NCBI GenBank assembly: GCA_031378125.1
Contig: JANNDW010000176.1
Location: forward strand, 1-6,071
Direction: 5' to 3'
From: LGRD01 sp031378125
Lineage (GTDB): Bacteria > Pseudomonadota > Gammaproteobacteria > Burkholderiales > Burkholderiaceae_C
DNA length: 6,071 bases
Shown here: in pieces, positions 1-6,071 of the stretch
Position numbering within the stretch: position 1 is the stretch's first letter
How the letters are laid out: every line of letters begins with the position of its first letter
Position numbers and translations under genes: made by a program
Notes under the pieces: model-generated
What the model was told of the DNA's origin: nothing
The model's database searches: none
The model's input: only the letters and a program-made list of their open reading frames with translations

Positions 1-29
1 TCAAGCTGCGCGAGATGTTTCCGCGCTGA
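1..29 (+). CDS. C-terminal end of an unidentified upstream gene (partial)
   Basis: Reading from base 3, the frame gives KLREMFPR and then a TGA stop at 27-29. This is the most protein-like of the three forward frames at the left edge. The next recognisable gene starts 163 bp further on, so an upstream gene ending here is reasonable. Only eight residues are visible, and no family can be recognised from them. The start lies outside the window. The other forward frames cannot be excluded: one stays open well past base 100, but its translation looks like GC-rich noise. Confidence 0.4.
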
Positions 30-82
30 AGTCGGTGAAACCCAGCACAGGGGCGCGCCGCGGCGGGGCTTATGATCGGTCT

Positions 83-138
83 CTGCCTCGCGGTGAGTTC
101 GGCCACAAGCCGGCGCTCTCCGGAGGCAGGCTGTTTTT
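83..138 (+). terminator. possible intrinsic terminator or leader stem-loop with T tract
   Basis: CTGCCTC at 83-89 is the exact reverse complement of GAGGCAG at 123-129. A smaller hairpin can form inside it (CGGC 100-103 with GCCG 109-112, loop CACAA), or alternatively CCGG 110-113 with CCGG 120-123. The outer stem is followed after four bases by TTTTT at 134-138. The position, just after a probable stop codon and before a new operon, suits a rho-independent terminator. Against this, the stem is interrupted by large internal loops, the T tract is short, and it is offset from the stem. It could instead be a structure in the operon's own leader. Confidence 0.33.
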
Positions 139-143
139 CTGAA

Positions 144-165
144 CCGCCGCACAAGCCCGCGGCGG
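144..165 (+). promoter_or_regulatory. GC-rich hairpin in the 5' leader
   Basis: CCGCCGC (144-150) and GCGGCGG (159-165) form a perfect 7-bp all-G/C stem with an 8-base loop. No T run follows on either strand, so it does not look like a terminator. It ends 11 bases before the ribosome binding site and does not cover it. It could stabilise the mRNA 5' end or be part of a larger leader fold. Such a repeat can also arise by chance in DNA this GC-rich. Confidence 0.3.
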
Positions 166-176
166 GCAGGGTATGC

Positions 177-182
177 AAAGGG
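177..182 (+). promoter_or_regulatory. ribosome binding site of the binding-protein gene
   Basis: AAAGGG lies 10 bases before the ATG at 193. It is the best purine-rich anti-16S match in the region and supports that start. A nearby ATG at 183 is in a different frame, so it does not compete for this protein. Confidence 0.55.
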
Positions 183-192
183 ATGGTGCAGC

Positions 193-2418
193 ATGCACGG
201 TCAGGTGAACGCGAAGAGCAGCAGATTGCTGGCGGCAATTGGCCTGGTGGCTCTGCTGTTCGGCTGCAACAACAACCCGTTGCCCCATGACGCCGCCGCG
301 TCGAACACCTCGTTCAGCGCGGTGATCGAAAACTCGCCCAGGCATCTGGACCCGACGGCCTCGTACTGGAGCAACGACACGCCGTACACCTACCAGATCT
401 ACGAGCCGCTGTACGGCTATCACTACCTGAAGCGGCCTTTCGTGCTGGTGCCCAAGACGGCGCAAGAAGTCGTCAAGCCAAATTACCTCGACAAAGACGG
501 CAAGCCGCTGCCGGCCGATGCGCCCGGTGAGTTGGTCGCCGAGAGCGTGTACGACGTGCGCATCAAGCCCGGCATCCTGTTCCAGCCGCACCCGGCGTTC
601 GCGAAAGATGAGCAGGGCAAGTACCGCTATCACGCGATGAAGCCGGGAGAGATCGGCAATCGGCGCACGCCGCTGGACTTCGAGGTTACCGGCACGCGTG
701 AACTGAGCGCCGAAGACTATGTGTACGCGATCAAGCGCCACGCCACCACACGCATCACAACGCCGATCTACGGCATCTTTTCGGAGTACGTGCTGGGGCT
801 CAAAGAGTATGGCGAGCTGATCAAGCGCGAGGACGTCAAATTGCGCGCCGGTCTGGACCAGGCGAGCCAGGACAAGCCTTTCCTCGACTTCCGGAACTGG
901 CCGCTGGCCGGAGCGACTGCGCCCGAGAAGCACCTGCTGCGCATTCGCATCAAGGGCAAGTACCCGCAGTGGAGCTACTGGATGTCGATGACCTTCATCG
1001 CACCCGTCCCATGGGAGGCCGATGCGTTTTATGCCCAGCCCGGCATGGCTTCGGTCGGCTTGACGCTGGACACCTGGCCGGTGGGCACGGGCCCGTACAT
1101 GATGACCGAGTTCATCAAGGACCGCCGGCACGTGATGAAGCGCAACCCCAATTACCGCGGCGAGCCCTATCCCTGCGAAGGGATGCCCGGTGACAAGGAG
1201 GCCGGGTTGCTGGACGATTGTGGCAAACGCACCCCCTTCATCGACACCTTGGTCTCCACCGTCGAGCGCGAGGCGGTGCCAAGGAAAGGCAAGTTCCGCC
1301 AGGGTTTCTACGACGTGGAGGTGTTCGAGCGCACCGACACCGGCATGGACTACCGGGTCGACATGCAGGATTCGGAGGACGTGCGGCGCGATTACCTCCA
1401 GAAGGGCTTTCGCCTCGGTCTGTCTTCCGATGTCAACAGCTACATCATCGCGTTCAATATGCTGGACCCGACCATCGGCACCGGTGCTACCTCGCAGCGC
1501 GACCAGATGAACCGCAAGCTGCGCCAGGCCATCTCGATCGCCATCGACTGGGAAGAGTATTCCAAGGTATTCCCCAAGAAGGCCGGCGACACGGCGATGA
1601 GCCCGCTGCCTGACGGCATCAATGGTTCGCGCCACGGCACGCTTGAAGGCGTCAACCCGGTGACCCACACGGTCAAGGACGGCAAGCTGGTTCGAAGGCC
1701 GATATCCGATGCCAAGAAGCTGATGGCCGAGGCCGGCTATCCCGATGGGCGGGACGCCAAGACCGGACAGCCTCTGGTGCTGAACTACGACGTCTACTAT
1801 CCCGCGACACCCGAGCGCAAACCCGAGATCGACTGGGTGGTTCGCCAGTTCGCCAAGATCGACATCCAGCTCGAAGTGCGCGCCACCGACAACAACCAGT
1901 TCCAGGACAAGGTTCGCAAGGGCAAGTACCAGGTCTTCTGGCTCGGTTGGAATGCCGACTACCCGGACGCGGAGAACTTCCTGTTCCTGTTGTACGGCCC
2001 GAACGGCAAGACCAAGTACGACGGTGAGAACACGTCCAACTACGCCAATCCCGAATACGACCGCATGTTCTCGCAACTGAAGATGCTCGACGACGGCCCC
2101 CAGAAACAGATGCTGATCGATCAGATGGTGAAGATCCTCCAACAAGACGCCCCGTGGACATTCGGCTTCTTCCCGTACTCCTCCGCGGCGGTGCAGTCCT
2201 GGGTGCACAACTCCAAGCCGGCAATCCTGATTCGCGACCAAGGCCGCTACCTGCGGCTCGACGTGGCCCAGCGCGTCAAACGCCAGCAGGAATGGAACGC
2301 GCAGGTGTGGTGGCCGATGCTGCTGCTGTGCGGCGCGCTGGCCGCGCTGGTGCTGGTGGCCGTGCGAAGTTTCCGCCGCCGCGAGCGCATGAACGCGCGC
2401 GGCGAGGTTTTGGCCTGA
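193..2418 (+). CDS. peptide ABC transporter substrate-binding lipoprotein (SBP family 5) with C-terminal membrane helix
   Basis: Predicted periplasmic binding protein of 741 residues that would capture a peptide or similar solute for the permeases encoded downstream. The N-terminus has basic residues and a hydrophobic stretch (about 12-24) ending in L-F-G-C, so Cys25 is the likely lipidation site. Family 5 hallmarks follow: LSAEDYVYAIKRH (171-183), WPVGTGPYMMTEF then KRNPNYRGE (295-324), LRQAISIAIDW (443-453), an AKKLMAEAGYPDG-type segment (507-519), and NYANPEYDRMF (616-626). Many family members have roughly 500-600 residues, so this one is long. Part of the excess is a Cys328-Cys343 segment. 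Another part is a hydrophobic helix at about 706-724 followed by RSFRRRER, which predicts an inner-membrane anchor with a cytoplasmic tail. The start is supported by AAAGGG 10 bases upstream and by the signal sequence. It is the first of four closely spaced genes. Overall layout recalls YejA-like proteins, but I cannot assign the substrate or an orthologue. Confidence 0.93.
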   Translation: MHGQVNAKSSRLLAAIGLVALLFGCNNNPLPHDAAASNTSFSAVIENSPRHLDPTASYWSNDTPYTYQIYEPLYGYHYLKRPFVLVPKTAQEVVKPNYLDKDGKPLPADAPGELVAESVYDVRIKPGILFQPHPAFAKDEQGKYRYHAMKPGEIGNRRTPLDFEVTGTRELSAEDYVYAIKRHATTRITTPIYGIFSEYVLGLKEYGELIKREDVKLRAGLDQASQDKPFLDFRNWPLAGATAPEKHLLRIRIKGKYPQWSYWMSMTFIAPVPWEADAFYAQPGMASVGLTLDTWPVGTGPYMMTEFIKDRRHVMKRNPNYRGEPYPCEGMPGDKEAGLLDDCGKRTPFIDTLVSTVEREAVPRKGKFRQGFYDVEVFERTDTGMDYRVDMQDSEDVRRDYLQKGFRLGLSSDVNSYIIAFNMLDPTIGTGATSQRDQMNRKLRQAISIAIDWEEYSKVFPKKAGDTAMSPLPDGINGSRHGTLEGVNPVTHTVKDGKLVRRPISDAKKLMAEAGYPDGRDAKTGQPLVLNYDVYYPATPERKPEIDWVVRQFAKIDIQLEVRATDNNQFQDKVRKGKYQVFWLGWNADYPDAENFLFLLYGPNGKTKYDGENTSNYANPEYDRMFSQLKMLDDGPQKQMLIDQMVKILQQDAPWTFGFFPYSSAAVQSWVHNSKPAILIRDQGRYLRLDVAQRVKRQQEWNAQVWWPMLLLCGALAALVLVAVRSFRRRERMNARGEVLA
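2308..2364 (+). other. predicted C-terminal transmembrane helix of the binding protein
   Basis: Residues 706-724 are almost entirely hydrophobic (WWPMLLLCGALAALVLVAV), begin with a Trp pair typical of a membrane interface, and are followed by arginine-rich RSFRRRER. By the positive-inside rule the helix would run from periplasm to cytoplasm. That agrees with the preceding periplasmic domain. Confidence 0.8.
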
Positions 2419-2440
2419 GCCGCGCGAAGACGACTCGCCG

Positions 2441-3424
2441 ATGTTTCGCTACATTCTTCGACGCCTGGGCTATGGCGCGCTCATCTTGCTGGGCGTCAAC
2501 CTGATCACTTTTTTTCTGTTCTTCACCGTCAATACGCCCGACGACATGGCACGCCTGAACATCGGCGGCAAGCGTGTCAATCAAGAGGTGATCGACAAGT
2601 GGAAGGCCGAACGCGGCTACGACAAACCGCTGTACTTCAATGAAAAGAAGCAAGGCGGCGAGCAACTGACCGAGACGATTTTTTGGGAGCGTTCGGTCTC
2701 GTTGTTCACGCTGAAGTTCGGCCGCGCCGATTCCGAAAGCGCCGGCGACATCAGCCATGAGGTGAGCAGCCGCATGTGGGTCAGCCTGCAAATGGCGTTG
2801 CCGCTGTTCATTCTGCAGGTGATTGCCAGCACGGCATTCGCGCTGTTGCTGGTGATGTTCCGCAACAGCCGGCTCGACTTCTGGGGCGTGGTGGCCTGCG
2901 TGCTGATGCTGTCGATCTCCAGCCTGTTCTACATCATCGTCGGGCAGTTCCTGTTTTCTCGCGTGCTCAAGCTGGCGCCGATTTCGGGCTACGCCGGCGG
3001 GCTGGATGTGTTCAAGTTCCTGGTGCTGCCGATCGGCTTGTCGCTGCTGGCGCGGCTGGGCGGCGAGGCGCGCCTGTACCGCGCGATGTTCCTGGAGGAG
3101 CTGGGCAAAGACTATGTGCGCACCGCGCGCGCGAAAGGCCTGGCGGAAATCGCGGTGCTGTCCAGGCATGTGCTGCGCAACGCCTTGATCCCCATCATCA
3201 CCAGCGCCGGCAGCTACCTGCCATATGTGTTTCTTGGGAGCCTGGTGTTCGAGAGCTTCTTCGGCCTGCCGGGGCTGGGCGCCTACGTCATCGAGGCCAT
3301 TACCAAACAGGATTTCGCGATCGTGCGGACCATGGTGTTCCTGGGCTCGCTGCTGTACATCGCCACCTACATCCTGATCGACATTGCCTACAGCTGGGCC
3401 GACCCTCGCGTGCGGCTCGCCTAG
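2441..3424 (+). CDS. peptide ABC transporter permease, DppB/OppB type
   Basis: Inner-membrane channel subunit of 327 residues, a normal length for DppB/OppB proteins. It opens with the family-typical MFRYILRRLGYGALILLGVNL, in which a basic start leads into helix 1 (about 10-30). A periplasmic loop of about 80 residues follows, then further helices at about 114-140, 146-174 and 190-206. The cytoplasmic coupling loop (EAA motif) is clear: YVRTARAKGL with the invariant Gly233, continuing to RNALIP at 246-251. The late motif ESFFGLPGLG (271-280) and the C-terminal DPRVRL (321-326) are further signatures of this permease family. The start lies 22 bases after the binding-protein stop. The Shine-Dalgarno is weak (GAAGA at 2426-2430), which suggests translation depends partly on coupling. 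It should pair with the second permease to form the heterodimeric channel. Family call is secure; the substrate is unknown. Confidence 0.95.
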   Translation: MFRYILRRLGYGALILLGVNLITFFLFFTVNTPDDMARLNIGGKRVNQEVIDKWKAERGYDKPLYFNEKKQGGEQLTETIFWERSVSLFTLKFGRADSESAGDISHEVSSRMWVSLQMALPLFILQVIASTAFALLLVMFRNSRLDFWGVVACVLMLSISSLFYIIVGQFLFSRVLKLAPISGYAGGLDVFKFLVLPIGLSLLARLGGEARLYRAMFLEELGKDYVRTARAKGLAEIAVLSRHVLRNALIPIITSAGSYLPYVFLGSLVFESFFGLPGLGAYVIEAITKQDFAIVRTMVFLGSLLYIATYILIDIAYSWADPRVRLA

Positions 3425-3444
3425 AGGCTCGCACAGAGACAGCC

Positions 3445-4902
3445 ATGCCGAAGTTCGTACTGCTCTGGACCGATGTCTCCATCTGGGTGCTGCTGGTGGC
3501 CCTGGTGGTGTATGGCGTGATGGTGTTGCGCAGCCCGGGGCTGTCGGCCAACTGGCGCAAGGTGTTTCGCGACGCGCCCGCGCTGGCGTCTTCGGTGGTG
3601 CTGTTGCTGTGCCTGGCGCTCACCTTGCTGGACAGCGTGCACTACCGCCCCCTGCTTGCGCCTGCGGCCGGCTCGGAAGCCAGTGGCGCCGCCTACGACG
3701 TGCGCACCCGCTCGGCACTCGACTGGCTGCTGGCCGATCTGGTCGACTCGCGCGAAGCGACCTATTCGCGGCCGCTCGCTTTTGTGAGCTTCACCAAGGA
3801 ATCGGTCGAGGTCAAAGGCCAGATTGAAAGAGTCGCGCCGCGCCTGGTGCATGGCGGCAAGCACCTGAGCGATCCTGAAAACCAGTGGGCCGGTGACGTG
3901 TTCCTGCGGGCCAGCGTGGGTGTGGTGCTCGGCGGCGCCGTTGCGGCCGCGCTGGCAGCGCTGCTGATTGCCTGGGTGGCACGCAGCCGCCACCAAGGCG
4001 GGGGCACGGTTGCCGGGGCCATTTGGCGCGGCGAGGGCGACATTCCGTGGCGCGTGGTGCTGTGGACGATGCTGGCAGCCGGCTTGCTGATCGGCCCCAC
4101 CGCCACGCTGATGGGCCACTACCACGTGCTGGGCACCGACCTTACCGGCAACGACGTGTTGTACCAGGCGCTCAAGAGCATTCGCACCGCCTTCGTCATC
4201 GGCACGCTGGCAACCGTGGCCACCTTGCCGCTGGCCGTGGGGCTGGGCATCCTGGCCGGCTACTTTCGCGGCTGGGTCGACGAGGTCATTCAGTACCTCT
4301 ACACCGTGTTGTCGTCGGTGCCGAATGTGTTGCTGATCGCGGCCTGCGTGTTGATGGTGCAGGTGTTCCTGGACAAGCACCCCGAGATGTTCGAGACCGG
4401 CGCGGAGCGCGCCGATCTCAAGCTGTTTTTGCTGTGCGCGGTGTTGGGCCTGACCGGCTGGGCTGGCCTGTGCCGGCTGCTGCGCGGCGAGACGCTCAAG
4501 CTGCGTGAACTCGAATACGTGCAAGCCGCCAACGCGTTCGGCGTTAGCCATGCACGCATCATGCGGCGCCACATCTTCCCGAACGTGGCTCACCTGATGC
4601 TGATTGTCACGGTGCTGGAGTTCTCGTCGCTGATCTTGTACGAAGCCGTGCTGTCGTATGTCGGCGTCGGGGTCGACCCGTCGATGAACAGCTTTGGCGG
4701 CATGATCAACCTGGCCCGCAATGAGATGAGCCGCGACCCGGTGGTGTGGTGGTCGTTCGCCGCGGCCTTTGGCTTCATGGTGAGCCTGGTGCTCGCGGCC
4801 AACCTGTTTGCCGACGGTGTGCGCGACGCGTTCGACCCGCGCGCCAGCGCGTTCCGGCCGCGGCGTGTCGCATTGCCCGCGGGGCTGAGCAAACCCGGCT
4901 GA
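3445..4902 (+). CDS. enlarged peptide ABC transporter permease, DppC/OppC type
   Basis: Second channel subunit, 485 residues against about 300 for ordinary DppC/OppC proteins. The C-terminal part is canonical. HVLGTDLTGNDVL (227-239) matches the family's H-x-x-GTD-x-x-GRDVL motif, with Asn where Arg is usual. The EAA loop spans about 355-380 (YVQAANAFGV, Gly366, RHIFPN), and DAFDPR is at 461-466. The first 226 residues are enlarged, with predicted helices at about 11-28, 45-64, 153-178 and 204-221 and a hydrophilic segment at 65-152. Basic loops at 29-44 and 179-203 should be cytoplasmic, which predicts nine helices with the N-terminus in the periplasm. The ATG at 3445 follows the preceding stop by 20 bases and has AGAGA five bases upstream. 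The same frame stays open further back, but there it overlaps the first permease and encodes noise. The frame is continuous, so the extension is not an obvious assembly error. Confidence 0.93.
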   Translation: MPKFVLLWTDVSIWVLLVALVVYGVMVLRSPGLSANWRKVFRDAPALASSVVLLLCLALTLLDSVHYRPLLAPAAGSEASGAAYDVRTRSALDWLLADLVDSREATYSRPLAFVSFTKESVEVKGQIERVAPRLVHGGKHLSDPENQWAGDVFLRASVGVVLGGAVAAALAALLIAWVARSRHQGGGTVAGAIWRGEGDIPWRVVLWTMLAAGLLIGPTATLMGHYHVLGTDLTGNDVLYQALKSIRTAFVIGTLATVATLPLAVGLGILAGYFRGWVDEVIQYLYTVLSSVPNVLLIAACVLMVQVFLDKHPEMFETGAERADLKLFLLCAVLGLTGWAGLCRLLRGETLKLRELEYVQAANAFGVSHARIMRRHIFPNVAHLMLIVTVLEFSSLILYEAVLSYVGVGVDPSMNSFGGMINLARNEMSRDPVVWWSFAAAFGFMVSLVLAANLFADGVRDAFDPRASAFRPRRVALPAGLSKPG

Positions 4903-4919
4903 GTTGTGAACCCCATCCC

Positions 4920-6071
4920 ATGCTGAACATTGCCGATCTGAAAGTGGCGCTGCACGCCGATGCGGGGCTGGTCAAGGCCATCGATGGCCTGAGCCTGAGC
5001 ATCCGGCGCGGCGAAACCTTTGCGCTGGTCGGCGAGTCGGGTTGCGGCAAGAGCATGACCGCGCTGGCCTTGATGCGCCTGCTGCCCGAAAACGGCCGCG
5101 TCACCGAAGGCCGGCTCGACCTGGAAGGACAAGACGTTTTCGGGTTGCCCGAATCGCAGATGCGCGCCATTCGCGGCGGCAAGATCGGCATGATCTTTCA
5201 GGAGCCCGGCACCAGCCTGAACCCTGTGATGCGGGTGGGCGACCAGATCGTCGAGGCGATCGAAGCACACACCGCCTTGCGCGGCCCGGCAGCGCGCGCC
5301 AAGGCGATTGAGTGGCTGGGCCGGGTCGGCATCCCCGAGCCCGAGCGCCGCATCGACGAGTACCCGTTTCGCATGTCCGGCGGGCAAAAGCAGCGCGTGA
5401 TGATCGCCATGACGCTAGCCTGCGAGCCCGACTTTCTGGTGGCCGACGAACCCACCACGGCGCTCGACGTAACGATTCAGGCGCAGATCCTCGACTTGCT
5501 CAAAACGCTGCAAAAAGAGCAGGGCATGGGCATGTTGCTGATCACCCACGACCTGGCTTTGGTCTCGGGCATGGCGCAACAGGTGGCGCTGATGTACGCG
5601 GGCCAGATCATCGAGGTGGCCCCGGCGGCCGAGTTTTTCAATGCACCCAGGCACCCCTACGCGCGGCTGCTGATGAACGCCTTGCCCGACACCTCCAAGC
5701 GCGGCGGCAGCCTGGCGGCCATTCCCGGCACCGTGCCGCCGCTGTGGCAGGTGTTCAGCGGCTGCCGCTTTGCGCCGCGCTGCGACCGTGTGATGGAACA
5801 GTGCCACCACACGCTTCCCGAACTGCAAAACATCGGTGGCCGCGGCGTGCGCTGCCTGCTGTACGTCGATGGGCAGATTCCTGCGGCGGCAGTCGCGGCC
5901 GAACCGGCGCTGCCCGCGGAGCTTGCCCGCAAGCCGGCCGGCGAAGCCGCATTGCTCGAGGTGCAGGATCTCAGCGTTCGATTTCCCATTCGCACCGGCC
6001 TGCTGCAAGGCGTGCAGGGCATGTTCACCGCGGTGGACAACATCTCGTTCAACATCCGCGCCGGCCAGACG
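4920..6071 (+). CDS. peptide ABC transporter ATPase, two nucleotide-binding domains fused (partial at right edge)
   Basis: Cytoplasmic motor; 384 residues are visible and the frame is open to the window end. Domain 1 is DppD/OppD-like and complete: Walker A GESGCGKS (38-45), Q-loop Gln94 in IFQEPGTSLNP, signature MSGGQKQR (152-159), Walker B FLVADEP (172-178), D-loop ALD (181-183) and switch His210 in ITHD. The oligopeptide C-terminal region follows: HPYARLLMNALP (245-256), PGTVPP (269-274) and cysteines 282, 288, 295 and 312, the pattern that binds a 4Fe-4S cluster in DppD-type proteins. After an Ala/Pro-rich linker (about 318-342), a second DppF/OppF-like domain begins (LLEVQDLSVRFPIRTGLLQG, then FTAVDNISFNIRAGQ) and is cut just before its Walker A. 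The arrangement resembles YejF and GsiA. The ATG at 4920 gives the expected N-terminus of the fold. It lies 17 bases after the permease stop without a clear Shine-Dalgarno, so coupling is likely. Confidence 0.95.
   Translation, partial: MLNIADLKVALHADAGLVKAIDGLSLSIRRGETFALVGESGCGKSMTALALMRLLPENGRVTEGRLDLEGQDVFGLPESQMRAIRGGKIGMIFQEPGTSLNPVMRVGDQIVEAIEAHTALRGPAARAKAIEWLGRVGIPEPERRIDEYPFRMSGGQKQRVMIAMTLACEPDFLVADEPTTALDVTIQAQILDLLKTLQKEQGMGMLLITHDLALVSGMAQQVALMYAGQIIEVAPAAEFFNAPRHPYARLLMNALPDTSKRGGSLAAIPGTVPPLWQVFSGCRFAPRCDRVMEQCHHTLPELQNIGGRGVRCLLYVDGQIPAAAVAAEPALPAELARKPAGEAALLEVQDLSVRFPIRTGLLQGVQGMFTAVDNISFNIRAGQT

Larger units (their letters stand above)
30..192 (+). other. intergenic region and probable operon leader
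   Basis: This 163-bp stretch lies between the probable upstream stop codon and the first transporter gene. It holds two inverted repeats (83-129 and 144-165), a T5 tract (134-138) and the ribosome binding site (177-182). A TATGAT hexamer at 71-76 resembles a sigma-70 -10 box, but nothing close to TTGACA lies 16-18 bp upstream, so I do not call a promoter. I recognise no operator and no coding sequence here. Whatever promoter drives the operon should be here or further upstream. Confidence 0.6.

Noticed and set aside
71..76. TATGAT as a sigma-70 -10 promoter element
   Set aside because: It matches five of six consensus bases, but no -35-like hexamer occurs at 16-18 bp spacing and there is no extended TGn motif. 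It is too weak to annotate on its own.
159..167. Hairpin near 144-167 as a second intrinsic terminator
   Set aside because: No T run follows the stem on the + strand, and the reverse strand shows none either.
72..290. A small + strand frame of 72 codons overlapping the start of the binding-protein gene
   Set aside because: It has no ribosome binding site or recognisable features and runs out of frame into the supported lipoprotein signal sequence.
70..2241. A 723-codon open frame on the minus strand opposite the binding-protein gene
   Set aside because: It is a mirror of GC-rich codon use on the + strand. Its translation is rich in Arg, Val, His and Gly with no recognisable domain, while the + frame encodes a clear family 5 binding protein.
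2776..3444. A longer version of the second permease starting at the ATG at 2776
   Set aside because: The extra 223 codons overlap the first permease in another frame and translate to Arg/Ala/Gly-rich noise. The ATG at 3445 follows the upstream stop and opens a membrane-protein-like N-terminus.
3421..4593. A 390-codon open frame on the minus strand opposite the second permease
   Set aside because: Its composition is His/Gln/Ala/Arg-rich and low in complexity, with no domain. It lies entirely over a well-supported permease, apart from a few bases at its edge. The 297-codon minus frame at 2276-3169 and the 265-codon one at 4590-5387 are rejected for the same reason.

Overview
The window holds most of one peptide (SBP family 5 / Dpp-Opp-type) ABC transporter operon on the + strand. 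It runs off the right edge inside the ATPase gene. The DNA is GC-rich, with strong G/C preference at third codon positions. A lipoprotein-type binding protein, Dpp-type permeases and a fused double ATPase fit a Gram-negative proteobacterium. I would guess Betaproteobacteria (Burkholderiales, Comamonadaceae-like), but that placement is an impression from codon use and protein style, not a search.

Layout: bases 1-29 are probably the last codons of an unidentified upstream gene. Bases 30-192 are non-coding. They contain a bulged inverted repeat followed by five T residues (possible terminator or leader structure), a second perfect 7-bp hairpin, and the ribosome binding site of the first operon gene. 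Then come four genes with gaps of only 17-22 nt: a 741-residue substrate-binding lipoprotein (193-2418), a 327-residue DppB/OppB-type permease (2441-3424), a 485-residue DppC/OppC-type permease (3445-4902), and an ATPase (4920 to beyond 6071). The ATPase has one complete nucleotide-binding domain and the beginning of a second.

The parts form a complete importer. The binding protein captures a peptide or related solute in the periplasm, the two permeases form the inner-membrane channel, and the double ATPase drives transport from the cytoplasm. The substrate cannot be read from the sequence.

The operon is recognisable but not textbook. The binding protein has a predicted lipid anchor at its N-terminus and a transmembrane helix at its C-terminus. 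The second permease carries an N-terminal extension that gives it three more predicted helices than the usual six and a roughly 90-residue periplasmic segment. The two ATPases are joined in one chain, with a four-cysteine cluster after the first domain. I see no mobile elements, CRISPR arrays, tRNA or rRNA genes.
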